In this document: piece by piece, positions 56,022-64,000 of the stretch
Position numbering within the stretch: the stretch's first letter is position 1
Layout of the letters: each line of letters opens with the position of its first letter
From: Desulfatibacillum sp.
Lineage (GTDB): Bacteria; Desulfobacterota; Desulfobacteria; Desulfobacterales; Desulfatibacillaceae
Assembly: GCA_016342355.1 (NCBI GenBank)
Contig: JAEINP010000003.1
Coordinates: 102,181 to 166,180, forward strand
DNA length: 64,000 nt
Reading direction: 5' to 3'
The notes under the pieces: model-generated
Database searches by the model: none
Seen by the model: the letters and a program-made list of their open reading frames with translations, nothing else
Told to the model about the DNA's origin: nothing
Position numbers and translations under genes: made by a program

Positions 56022-56705
56022 TTATTTTTCGCTGAAAGCGGCTTTGCGTTGTTCGTAACCGGGCTGAACAATGGTTCGCGGCACATTGTTACGCCAATCC
56101 ATGATTTCCGTGATTTTCAGGATGTTGTCCAGGCGGTTTTGCCCGGCCAGCCTCTTGTAAATCGCGTACCATGCGCAGGGCTGGTCCTTATTGATCTCGC
56201 AGCTTGTCTGATTGGTTCCGCCGCAAGGCCCGTTCATGAGGGATTTGGCGCACATGGTGATGGGACATATGCCCCCGGTAACCCCCAACAGGCAATTGCC
56301 GCAGGAACGGCATTTTTCCTCGTACCATCCCACGTCCCTGTTCACCCCGATGAAGGTGGTGTTCACCCCGGGAAAGACGGGTTTTTCCGGGTACCGTTCA
56401 GCCATGAACTGCACCCCGGCGCCACAAGCCATAGACACGATGGCATCGTACTGGCCGACTATGTCGTCCAGTTCGGCCAAAAACTCCATGTCGCATTGTC
56501 TTTCAACCAATGCGGCACCCGTCTCTATGGGCTTGCCAGCAACTTTGCGGGCCAGCATGAGTTCCTTATTCAGGAGGACGGCTTCTTTTTCGCCTCCTGC
56601 AAGGCACACAGCCACGCAAGTCTTACAACCTACTGTAAGAACCTTGTCGAAGCCGGCCAGCATCCCGCTGATTTCATCAAATGGTTTTTTCTCCGCAACT
56701 ATCAT
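56022..56705 (-). CDS. metV: MetV, MTHFR C-terminal-type zinc/Fe-S protein
   Basis: 227 residues from ATG 56705 (GGAGG ahead); the ATG at 56765 lacks a site. TVGCKTCVAVCLAGG, the Cys-rich CRSCGNCLLGVTGGICPITMC region and NGPCGG match the MTHFR C-terminal/MetV family, which pairs with MetF and transfers electrons. First gene of the operon. Confidence 0.92.
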   Translation of the reverse strand: MIVAEKKPFDEISGMLAGFDKVLTVGCKTCVAVCLAGGEKEAVLLNKELMLARKVAGKPIETGAALVERQCDMEFLAELDDIVGQYDAIVSMACGAGVQFMAERYPEKPVFPGVNTTFIGVNRDVGWYEEKCRSCGNCLLGVTGGICPITMCAKSLMNGPCGGTNQTSCEINKDQPCAWYAIYKRLAGQNRLDNILKITEIMDWRNNVPRTIVQPGYEQRKAAFSEK

Positions 56706-56839
56706 GATTCCTCCTGGTCCAAATTCATACTGACCCGTAAGAGACTGTCCCTTTAAACGGGGCAAAAAAATTTCCCCCTCGCGTTGGCAGGCGCTCGGAT
56801 TGGCCCGCAGCAGGAGGAAACGAATTTTCTCATTATGGG

Positions 56840-56868
56840 CCTATAGCGGGCAAAGGCACGATTGTCAA
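56840..56868 (-). promoter_or_regulatory. Promoter of the metVF-hdr operon
   Basis: Reverse strand TTGACA (56868-56863), 17-bp spacer, TATAGG (56845-56840). About 130 bp upstream of the metV ATG. Confidence 0.65.
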
Positions 56869-56877
56869 CCGTTTCAT

Positions 56878-56906
56878 TTGACAATTCCATTCCCCGGCCT
56901 TATGCT
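56878..56906 (+). promoter_or_regulatory. Promoter of murA
   Basis: TTGACA 56878-56883, 17-bp spacer, TATGCT 56901-56906; divergent from the metV promoter. Confidence 0.65.
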
Positions 56907-57038
56907 TGGCCCGTTTGCCGTCAATTCGCCTTCCCTCTGTTCAGGATTCCATTTCTTCACGGGCGATGGGCAAACATACTTCTCCATCCCATCGGGATTT
57001 TTTTTCAATTTCTTTACCTTAGAAGGCGTTTTGATTGT

Positions 57039-58289
57039 ATGGATAGAATTATTGTAGAAGGCGGTAGAACCTTGTCCGGCGAGGTGCAGGTTTCCGGCGC
57101 GAAGAACGCGGCCCTGCCCATCCTGGCAGCCTCATTGCTGGTAGACGGCTGGAATACCTTTCATAATGTACCTGATCTTCAGGACATACATACCATAGGT
57201 CTGTTGCTGGAACACCTGGGGGCCAGGGTGGAAAAGGACGGGCATACCATTAGAATAGACGCCTCGGGATTGTGTGAAACCGAAGCGCCCTATGACCTGG
57301 TGCGGAGAATGCGGGCCTCGGTGCTGGTTTTGGGCCCCCTGACCGCCAGATTAAAAAGGGCCAGGGTCAGCCTGCCCGGCGGGTGCGCCATAGGGGCAAG
57401 GCCCATAGACCTCCATCTGAAGGGGTTGGAAATGCTGGGGGCCAAGGTGGAACTCTCCCACGGATACGTGGAGGTAACTGCCGATAAATTGCGCGGGGCC
57501 GACATTTACCTGGACACCCCCACGGTTACCGGCACGGAAAACCTCATGATGGCCGCCACCCTGGCCGAAGGGGTCACCTATCTGCGAAACGTGGCCAGGG
57601 AGCCGGAAATCGTGGCTTTGGCCGACCTTCTGAACCTCATGGGCGGCAAAGTGGAAGGCGCCGGATCTCCTGTGCTTACCATTACGGGCGTGGAGGCTTT
57701 GACTCCCACGGAATTTTCCATTATCCCGGACCGGATCGAGGCGGGCACATTTATGGTGGCTGCCGCCCTGACCGCCGGGGACGTATTGGTCAAGGACGCG
57801 GAACCCGCACATCTCCAGGCGTTGATCAGCAAACTTCGGCTGGCCGGGGCTGCTGTTACCATGGAGGAGCGGGGCATCAGGGTTCAGGGAAACAATCCCA
57901 TTTGCAGCGTGGACGTGAAAACCCTGCCCCATCCCGGGTTTCCAACAGACATGCAGGCCCAGTTTATGGTGCTTATGACCACGGCCAAGGGGCTATCGGT
58001 CATTACGGAAACGATTTTTGAAAACAGATTCATCCATGTAGGCGAACTTGTGCGAATGGGCGCCAATATCTCCATTTCGCAGAACAGTGCAGTGATCCGG
58101 GGAGTGAAACACCTTTCCGCAGCGCCGGTGATGGCTTCCGACCTGCGGGCCAGTGCGTCCCTGATTCTTGCCGGACTGATCGCCCAGGGAAGCACGGAAA
58201 TCCACCGGGTCTACCACATAGACCGGGGATATGAATCCATCGAAAGCAAATTCTCCCAACTGGGAGCCGCCGTTCGAAGAGTCAGGTAG
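57039..58289 (+). CDS. murA: UDP-N-acetylglucosamine 1-carboxyvinyltransferase
   Basis: 416 residues from ATG 57039 ([16 protein letters not shown]); earlier in-frame ATGs are within the leader. The active-site Cys is in [16 protein letters not shown] (C116, MurA Cys115). Transfers enolpyruvate to UDP-GlcNAc, the first step of peptidoglycan synthesis, and is the fosfomycin target. Length is standard. Confidence 0.95.
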   Translation: MDRIIVEGGRTLSGEVQVSGAKNAALPILAASLLVDGWNTFHNVPDLQDIHTIGLLLEHLGARVEKDGHTIRIDASGLCETEAPYDLVRRMRASVLVLGPLTARLKRARVSLPGGCAIGARPIDLHLKGLEMLGAKVELSHGYVEVTADKLRGADIYLDTPTVTGTENLMMAATLAEGVTYLRNVAREPEIVALADLLNLMGGKVEGAGSPVLTITGVEALTPTEFSIIPDRIEAGTFMVAAALTAGDVLVKDAEPAHLQALISKLRLAGAAVTMEERGIRVQGNNPICSVDVKTLPHPGFPTDMQAQFMVLMTTAKGLSVITETIFENRFIHVGELVRMGANISISQNSAVIRGVKHLSAAPVMASDLRASASLILAGLIAQGSTEIHRVYHIDRGYESIESKFSQLGAAVRRVR

Positions 58290-58359
58290 GAACTCTTTCC
58301 GCATTTGGGGAAGGTTTCGAAGAACCCTGAGTGCGGCGCGTTGGAAATTTTTATGGCCC

Positions 58360-60768
58360 ATGCCCGGCCTGGCCTTTACCCGGCCCATGGCCGGGCTGGC
58401 CATAGCCCAGGTCCTGGGTATTGCCTGCGCTTTTCTCCTTCCCGGTTCAGTCATTCCGTTCGTTTTTCTAACATTTATCCTTTTGTTTGCCGTCCTTGTG
58501 TTGGCCAGGGCTGCGCCCAGTGTTTTGGGAATGCCGCTTTTGTTCGCGGCAGGCTGGATTTCTCTCCTGCCATGGATGCACTCTGCGTTTCCGGCCAACC
58601 ATATCATTCATTTCCTGGACACCGGCCCTGCCAAGATTACCGCCACCATTTGCGAAAGGCCGGAGCAGTATTTGCATCGGACCCAATTGATCCTGGATGT
58701 GGACCGCATTGGCGATGAAAACCCTTCAGGCCCAATAATCGGAAAAATTCGCCTGACTGTCAGCCCACCTGTCCGTGACCTTGCTCAGGGCTCCAAAGTG
58801 CGCTTTGTATCGGAAATCCGTTCCTTGAGGAATTTTGCAAACCCGGGGGGATTTGATTATGTCCAGTTCATGCGGTTCCGTGAGATTTTTGGCGCCGCCT
58901 ATATGCGGGGGCAGAACGGGCTGAAGATACTCGGCGCAAGGACTGGCGCATTTTTTCATACAAGAAAATCCCTTTCCGAACTCATAAAAAATTCCGCGCC
59001 TCCGGAAACCCGGGCCCTTTTTTTCGCCCTGCTATTAGGGGAAAAATGGAGCATTGACCAGGAAACCCGGGACCTGTTCGCCCGGACCGGTATCGCCCAT
59101 GTGCTTGCCATATCCGGGTTGCACATTGGCATGGTGGCTTTGTTTGCGTTTCAGGTGTTCCGATTGATCCTCTCCCGGTCCCGCAAGGTTTTACTGTCTG
59201 GCAGACTCTTCTCCCTGTGCGCCATACTGACCATGGGGCCTGTCCTGCTTTACGGGTTTTTAACCGGCATGGCGCCTTCCACCCAGCGGGCGGTAATCAT
59301 GGTCAGCGTATTTTTGCTGGGTTATGTGTTTGACAGGGATTATGATTCCCTCAATACTCTGGCTGTGGCAGCCATGGTCATTCTGGTTTGGCATCCCCCA
59401 GCCTTGTTTGATGTGGGTTTTCAGTTATCATTCACAGCGGTGTTCAGCATTTTATATGGCCTGAAAATTGTCTCTTTTAAAACCATTCCCATCACATGGG
59501 GTGAGAAGGCCAGGCGCAAGGCCCTTGTTTATCTGTTAATCCCACTTATCGCAGCCTTGGGCACAGCGCCCGTCGTCCTGCATTATTTCGATCAGGTTTC
59601 CTTGGTAGGGCCGTTGGCAAACCTCCTTGTGGTGCCCCTGGTGGGCTTTATCATTTTACCCGTATCGTTAATGGCCTGTCTTGGTTTGCCTGTCTTGCCC
59701 GGGGTTTCGGGCCTTATGATCACCATGGCTGGATTCATGCTGCAAGGCGTATTGGGTCTGGCTCAGATGTTGGCCTCCATCCCCTATGCCTCCATCATGC
59801 CCATTAAACCCAATGCACCGGAAATTTTGCTTTATTATCTCGCTCTGCTTTCCATCCTACATATCAAAAAGCGATGGGCGCAATGTTTGCTGATCCTGTG
59901 CCTGATAGGGAGTGGGGTTGATGCGGGATACTGGATCAATCAACGTTTTGGCAATGCTGACTTGAGGGTGACTTTTTTGGACGTGGGACAGGGAAGCTCC
60001 GCACTGGTGGAGTTTCCCCATGGCCCGTGCATGCTGGTGGACGGAGGAGGGCTTTCCGCCACATCCACATTTGACACCGGCAGGATGATTGTGGCCCCTT
60101 TCCTGTGGCAACGGAAAATCCACACAATCGACTACCTGGTTCTGACTCATCCCCAGCACGACCACGCGGGCGGGCTGGGGTATCTTGCAGAAAAATTCCG
60201 CATAAAGGAATTCTGGTCCAACGGCCAGCCTGCCCCGATCCACGCGTACGAACATTTGATGGCGGCTTGTAGTCGAAAAAGGGCGCTTTTGCCGTCCCTG
60301 GAAGATTTGCATAAGCCGCAAGACATCCAGGGCGTAACAGCCCGTGTATTGCATCCTGCGCCGGGTTTTGAGGCCATGCTTGGAAAGGACCTTCAATTGA
60401 ACGAAAACTCCCTGGTGCTAAAGCTGTCTTTCGGTAGCCAGTCCGTGATGTTTACCGGAGATATAGAGGCCGAGGGAGAAGCCCTGCTGGTGAACCGGTG
60501 GAATCCGGAAGCATTACAGACAACCCTTTGCGCAGCACCCCACCATGGAAGCCAGACTTCCTCCACGGATGAATTCGTAAACGCGATCAAACCCGAACAT
60601 GTGGTTTTCGCTACCGGGGCAAGGAACTGGTACGGATTTCCAAATGAGTCCGTGGTGCTGCGATACCTTACGGCGGGGGCGCAGGTTTACGATACGGGCA
60701 AACAAGGGGCCTGTGCATTCAGCACAAAAGGTGATGCTTGGACAGTGAAGGTGTTTCAGGAAGAGTAG
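58360..60768 (+). CDS. comEC: ComEC/Rec2-family DNA uptake channel protein
   Basis: 802 residues if started at ATG 58360, which begins directly before the first membrane segment (RPMAGLAIAQVLGIACAF); ATG 58231 is an alternative but overlaps murA by about 60 bp. The competence domain has LFARTGIAHVLAISGLHIGM, followed by several membrane helices and a C-terminal metallo-beta-lactamase-type domain with THPQHDHAGGLGYL. It moves single-stranded DNA across the inner membrane. Confidence 0.88.
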   Translation: MPGLAFTRPMAGLAIAQVLGIACAFLLPGSVIPFVFLTFILLFAVLVLARAAPSVLGMPLLFAAGWISLLPWMHSAFPANHIIHFLDTGPAKITATICERPEQYLHRTQLILDVDRIGDENPSGPIIGKIRLTVSPPVRDLAQGSKVRFVSEIRSLRNFANPGGFDYVQFMRFREIFGAAYMRGQNGLKILGARTGAFFHTRKSLSELIKNSAPPETRALFFALLLGEKWSIDQETRDLFARTGIAHVLAISGLHIGMVALFAFQVFRLILSRSRKVLLSGRLFSLCAILTMGPVLLYGFLTGMAPSTQRAVIMVSVFLLGYVFDRDYDSLNTLAVAAMVILVWHPPALFDVGFQLSFTAVFSILYGLKIVSFKTIPITWGEKARRKALVYLLIPLIAALGTAPVVLHYFDQVSLVGPLANLLVVPLVGFIILPVSLMACLGLPVLPGVSGLMITMAGFMLQGVLGLAQMLASIPYASIMPIKPNAPEILLYYLALLSILHIKKRWAQCLLILCLIGSGVDAGYWINQRFGNADLRVTFLDVGQGSSALVEFPHGPCMLVDGGGLSATSTFDTGRMIVAPFLWQRKIHTIDYLVLTHPQHDHAGGLGYLAEKFRIKEFWSNGQPAPIHAYEHLMAACSRKRALLPSLEDLHKPQDIQGVTARVLHPAPGFEAMLGKDLQLNENSLVLKLSFGSQSVMFTGDIEAEGEALLVNRWNPEALQTTLCAAPHHGSQTSSTDEFVNAIKPEHVVFATGARNWYGFPNESVVLRYLTAGAQVYDTGKQGACAFSTKGDAWTVKVFQEE

Positions 60769-60778
60769 ACGAAAAAAA

Positions 60779-60805
60779 CCGGCCAGCCCGGGCAGGGCTG
60801 GCCGG
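60779..60805 (-). terminator. Intrinsic terminator of transketolase gene
   Basis: CCGGCCAGCCC and GGGCTGGCCGG arms (11 bp) with a 5-base loop; on the reverse strand seven T follow. Forward T content is low, so comEC termination there is less certain. Confidence 0.85.
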
Positions 60806-60821
60806 AGGATTTTATTGAATT

Positions 60822-62822
60822 TTACAGCTCAAGGGCCATTTTGATCACGTTGTCCACATTGAGGCCCAGTTTGGTCATGACCTCGCCGCCGGGAGCGGAA
60901 GCGCCAAAGCGGTCTATGCCCAGAATTTTTCCTTCCAGGCCCACGTACCGTTCCCAACCCAATGTGATTCCTGCTTCAATAGCCAGGCGTTTGGTGATGG
61001 AGGGCGGCAGGACGCGGTTGCGGTATTCTTCCGTGCATTTTTCAAAGAGTTCCCAACTAGGCATGGAAACCACCCGGGCATGCACGCCCTTTTTTTCGAG
61101 CTGGTCCCTGGCCTGGAGGGCCAGGTTGACTTCGGAGCCGGTGGCGATGAGGATGCAGTCCGGGTCTTTGCCTTTGGCGTCGGCCACCACATAGGCGCCG
61201 TAGGCCAGGCCCTGGGCGCCGGAGTAGCGGTTACGATCAATCACAGGCAGTTTTTGCCTGGAAAGGATCAAGGCCACCGGGCCGCTGGTATGGGCGATCG
61301 CCTGACGCCATGCTTCGGCGGTTTCCGTGGCGTCAGCAGGGCGGATGACCGTCAGGTTGGGGATGGCCCGCAGGGAAAGCAGGTGCTCCACCGGCTGATG
61401 GGTGGGGCCGTCTTCGCCCACGGCAACGCTGTCGTGCGTGAAAACATAGATGGTGGGCGCTCCCATGAGCGCGGCCACCCGGATAGCCGGGCGCACATAG
61501 TCGGCGAATACCAAAAAGGTGCCGCCGTATGGCCTGACGCCCTTATGCAGAGCCATGCCGGACATGATGGCGCCCATGGCGTGTTCCCGGACCCCAAACC
61601 GGATATTGCGGTTTTGGTAGTTCATGGCCTGGAACTCGCCGGACCCGTTGATAAAGGTCTTGTTGGACGGCGCCAGGTCCGCAGAGCCGCCGATAAGCGT
61701 GGGCAGCTTGGCTGCGATGGCGTTGAGGACCGTTCCGGAAGCGGACCGGGTTGCAATGGCGTTGTCCTCGGGGGTGAAAACCGGGATATCTGCATCCCAT
61801 GCTTCGGGCAATTCCCCGTTCATGGTGGGGATGAATTCCGCCGCAATTTCCGGGTGGGCCTTGGCGTAGGCCGCCAAAGTTTCGTCCCAAGCGGTTTCAG
61901 CCTGATTGCCCTTTTCCACGCATTGGCGAAAAACATCCAGGGCTTCCTGGGGAATAAAAAAAGGCGTTGTTTCGGGCCAACCCAGGTTCTTTTTGGTCAG
62001 GAGGATTTCTTCCTCACCCAAAGGCGCGCCGTGGGCGTCGGACGAATCCTGCTTGTGGGGGCTGCCAAAGGCAATGTGGCTGCGGATGGCGATGAGGCTG
62101 GGATGATCCTTGTCTTCCCGGGCCTCTTCAATGGCAGCGGCTATGGCGTCCAGGTCGTTGCCGTCTTCCACGGCGATCACCTGCCAATTGTAGGCCCTAA
62201 ACCGGGCCTTAACATCTTCGGTAAAGGCGATGTCGGTGCTGCCTTCAATGGAAATGTGATTGTCGTCATACAGGCAGATGAGCTTGGAAAGGCCCAGGTG
62301 GCCAGCCAGGGAGGCGGCCTCGTGAGTGATGCCTTCCATCATGCAGCCGTCCCCGCAATAAGCATAGGTGTGGTGCGAAACCACCGGATGCCCGGGACGG
62401 TTGAAATAGCTGGCCAAAAAGCGTTCGGCCATGGCCATGCCTACGGCGTTCGCCAGACCCTGGCCCAGGGGACCGGTGGTGGTTTCCACTCCGGGGGTAT
62501 GGCCGTACTCGGGGTGGCCCGGGGTTTTGCTGCCCCATTGCCTGAAATTCTTGATATCGTCCAGAGAGAGATCATACCCTGTCAAATGCAACAGGCTGTA
62601 AATCAACATGGAGGCATGCCCTGCGGAAAGGACAAAACGGTCCCTGTCATGCCATTCCGGGTTTCTGGGATTATGTTTGAGAAACCGGGTAAAAAGCACA
62701 TAGGCAGCGGGCGCCATTCCCATGGGAGCTCCCGGGTGCCCTGAATTGGCTTTTTGGATTGCGTCCATGGAAAGGGTGCGGATTGTGTTGACACACAGGG
62801 TGTCTGTTGTTGCCTGGGTCAT
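60822..62822 (-). CDS. tkt: Transketolase
   Basis: 666 residues, AGGAGG upstream. TPP-binding [20 protein letters not shown] with the Mg2+-ligand region [31 protein letters not shown], and a C-terminal [22 protein letters not shown]. Interconverts sugar phosphates in the non-oxidative pentose phosphate pathway. Full length. Confidence 0.95.
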   Translation of the reverse strand: MTQATTDTLCVNTIRTLSMDAIQKANSGHPGAPMGMAPAAYVLFTRFLKHNPRNPEWHDRDRFVLSAGHASMLIYSLLHLTGYDLSLDDIKNFRQWGSKTPGHPEYGHTPGVETTTGPLGQGLANAVGMAMAERFLASYFNRPGHPVVSHHTYAYCGDGCMMEGITHEAASLAGHLGLSKLICLYDDNHISIEGSTDIAFTEDVKARFRAYNWQVIAVEDGNDLDAIAAAIEEAREDKDHPSLIAIRSHIAFGSPHKQDSSDAHGAPLGEEEILLTKKNLGWPETTPFFIPQEALDVFRQCVEKGNQAETAWDETLAAYAKAHPEIAAEFIPTMNGELPEAWDADIPVFTPEDNAIATRSASGTVLNAIAAKLPTLIGGSADLAPSNKTFINGSGEFQAMNYQNRNIRFGVREHAMGAIMSGMALHKGVRPYGGTFLVFADYVRPAIRVAALMGAPTIYVFTHDSVAVGEDGPTHQPVEHLLSLRAIPNLTVIRPADATETAEAWRQAIAHTSGPVALILSRQKLPVIDRNRYSGAQGLAYGAYVVADAKGKDPDCILIATGSEVNLALQARDQLEKKGVHARVVSMPSWELFEKCTEEYRNRVLPPSITKRLAIEAGITLGWERYVGLEGKILGIDRFGASAPGGEVMTKLGLNVDNVIKMALEL

Positions 62823-63151
62823 GAATAGCCTCCTGAAGACTTTTTTTATTGTAGTTCAAGATAGCCAAGGGCCTTGAATGGTGCGGAACCTACCACAAGG
62901 CAAGGGGGGTTGCAAGGCCTAAGCCCATCTTTAGCTTCATCTCTATAATCAATGGAAATCAATCGTTATTTCAAGTGATGGCAAAGGGCGATTCCTGACC
63001 GGGTTCAGGGCGCATTTCAGGGGCTGCAGATATGGGAATAATCTTGTTTGAAATAAACGCCGGGATGGGGTATCATTTCAATCTTCGCAGAATGTGTATT
63101 GGCCCCGTTGTTTAATGCTGGATTCGATTTTTGTTTTTCATGGAGGATGAT
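62823..63151. other. Intergenic region, divergent
   Basis: About 330 bp with no gene. It holds the promoter of the TPR gene and, on the reverse strand, the leader of the transketolase gene. Confidence 0.5.
63048..63076 (+). promoter_or_regulatory. Promoter of the TPR protein gene
   Basis: TTGAAA 63048-63053, 17-bp spacer, TATCAT 63071-63076; about 75 bp before the ATG. Confidence 0.65.
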
Positions 63152-63925
63152 ATGTTCAGGTTAATCGTGATGGTTTTTTCGGCAATGTTGGTGGTTCTCC
63201 CCTGTGCGGTCGGCATGGCTGCCCAGGATGTGAGTCCCGAGGTCCGGGCCCTGATTGAAGAGGGGTGGGCTTATGAAAAACTGATACATATTGACTTAGA
63301 CAACCTGGACAAGGCGGAGGCCGCCTTCAGCAAGGCCCTCAGCCTGGCGCCCGAAAGCGCGGAAACCCATTGGCGGATGGCGGAAATCGTCTATAAGCAA
63401 GGGGAAAATCGGCCTTATGACAAGGATACCAAGGACGAATTGTTCAAAAAGGCTCTGGATTACGCCACCAAATCCCTGGAGTTGGAGCCCAATAACGTAG
63501 GCGGCCTTTTCTGGACAGGCAGCATCAACGGAAAAATGGCTCAATTGGTGGGCATTTTCAGCGCGTTGGGCAAGGTCAAGGAAGCCAGAACCAATATGTT
63601 GGCGGTGGTTGAATATCATCCCGACCATCGTTATGCCAACATCGCCTATGCTGTCCTTGGCGCAATCTATTCCTCCACGCCCTGGCCCATGAAAGACATG
63701 GATAAAGCCGTGGAATACGGAGAGACCGCGGTCAAAAATGATCCCAAACTGACCATGGCCAGCGTTGAACTGGCGCAGGTTTACATCAAGCTGAAGGAAT
63801 ACGACAAGGCAAGGGCGGAGTTGAACCGCTGCCTGGAAGTCAAGGAGCCCACCTACATCTGGGACTCTGTCATGAAAAACTGGCCCAAGGCCAAGGAACT
63901 GCTGGAAGAAATCAAAGACAAATAG
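63152..63925 (+). CDS. Exported TPR protein, TatT-like
   Basis: 257 residues from ATG 63152 (GGAGG five bases upstream). A signal peptide (FRLIVMVFSAMLVVLPCAVGMA) precedes several tetratricopeptide repeats (AEAAFSKALSLAPESAETHW, ALDYATKSLELEPNN). GLFWTGSINGKMAQLVG and YAVLGAIYSSTPWPM resemble the TatT component of TRAP-associated systems, although no TRAP genes are seen here. Confidence 0.7.
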   Translation: MFRLIVMVFSAMLVVLPCAVGMAAQDVSPEVRALIEEGWAYEKLIHIDLDNLDKAEAAFSKALSLAPESAETHWRMAEIVYKQGENRPYDKDTKDELFKKALDYATKSLELEPNNVGGLFWTGSINGKMAQLVGIFSALGKVKEARTNMLAVVEYHPDHRYANIAYAVLGAIYSSTPWPMKDMDKAVEYGETAVKNDPKLTMASVELAQVYIKLKEYDKARAELNRCLEVKEPTYIWDSVMKNWPKAKELLEEIKDK

Positions 63926-63953
63926 GCTTTTTGTCCGATGAATTTATTTGTCC

Positions 63954-63977
63954 GGTGGAGGCCTGCGGGCCTCCACC
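63954..63977 (+). terminator. Hairpin after the TPR gene
   Basis: GGTGGAGGCC-TGCG-GGCCTCCACC, a perfect 10-bp stem 28 bp past the stop. No T tract follows, so it may be a weak terminator or a processing hairpin. Confidence 0.5.
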
Positions 63978-64000
63978 TTGAATTCGCTCCAATCCCATCA

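Noticed and set aside
61080..62744. A 554-codon open frame opposite transketolase
   Set aside because: Antisense shadow of a full-length, well-conserved gene.

Overview
The window is 64 kb of chromosome from what looks like an anaerobic, sulfate-reducing member of the Desulfobacterota, most likely a Desulfatibacillum/Desulfobacteraceae relative. The inference rests on the gene content: a selenocysteine formate dehydrogenase, a MetVF-Hdr-MvhD cluster, an RnfB-GltD fusion, an ADP-forming acyl-CoA synthetase, ETF with FAD/Fe-S oxidoreductases, a CoA ligase with a thiolase, and sigma-54 control of catabolic operons. No 16S rRNA gene is present, so the taxonomy is inferred.

Layout. 1-3.4 kb: a truncated alpha/beta hydrolase, a lipoprotein, a DUF3467 protein, a SagB-type nitroreductase and a methyltransferase. 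3.4-9.3 kb: fdhA (reverse, in-frame UGA with a SECIS-like hairpin), divergent from an RnfB-GltD fusion and an RseC-like protein. 9.3-13.6 kb (reverse): ADP-forming acyl-CoA synthetase, a possible small ORF, a TIGR01777 epimerase and a KamA-type radical SAM enzyme. 14-15.5 kb: a secreted protein with a lamin-tail-like domain and five exact 56-residue thrombospondin type-1 repeats. 15.5-17.9 kb: a CsoR-type regulator, CDF transporter and UroD/MetE-like operon with a palindromic operator inside its promoter, divergent from a short DnaE-type polymerase. 21-22.8 kb: a YgiQ-type radical SAM gene, then the 3' half of a tRNA-Lys(CTT) still attached to its terminator, which is the signature of an integration site.

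23.9-35.8 kb: a sigma-54 activator with an N-terminal pseudokinase, followed by a canonical -24/-12 promoter and an eight-gene flavin/Fe-S/ETF operon. 36-46 kb: an IS110 remnant, then a reverse operon (SDR-ferredoxin fusion, Cys-rich ferredoxin, thiolase, CoA ligase, Fe-S nitroreductase) with its own sigma-54 promoter and a long palindrome upstream. A third Cys-rich Fe-S protein and a GAF-type sigma-54 activator are next to it. 46.5-49.6 kb: an aminotransferase and a ClC-type channel.

49.7-56.9 kb (reverse): metV-metF-hdrA-hdrA/mvhD-hdrCB-small ORF-LUD. The hdrCB reading frame is interrupted by one UGA that sits before a SECIS-like hairpin, so it is probably a selenoprotein. 57-64 kb is housekeeping: murA, comEC, transketolase and a TPR protein.

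Physiological reading (inference): formate dehydrogenase and MetVF-Hdr point to a C1/Wood-Ljungdahl branch with flavin-based electron transfer. The two sigma-54 modules look like inducible catabolic units that deliver electrons through Fe-S and flavin carriers to ETF or the membrane. The tRNA-Lys fragment suggests that sequence to its right, possibly including these modules, arrived or was rearranged by site-specific integration.
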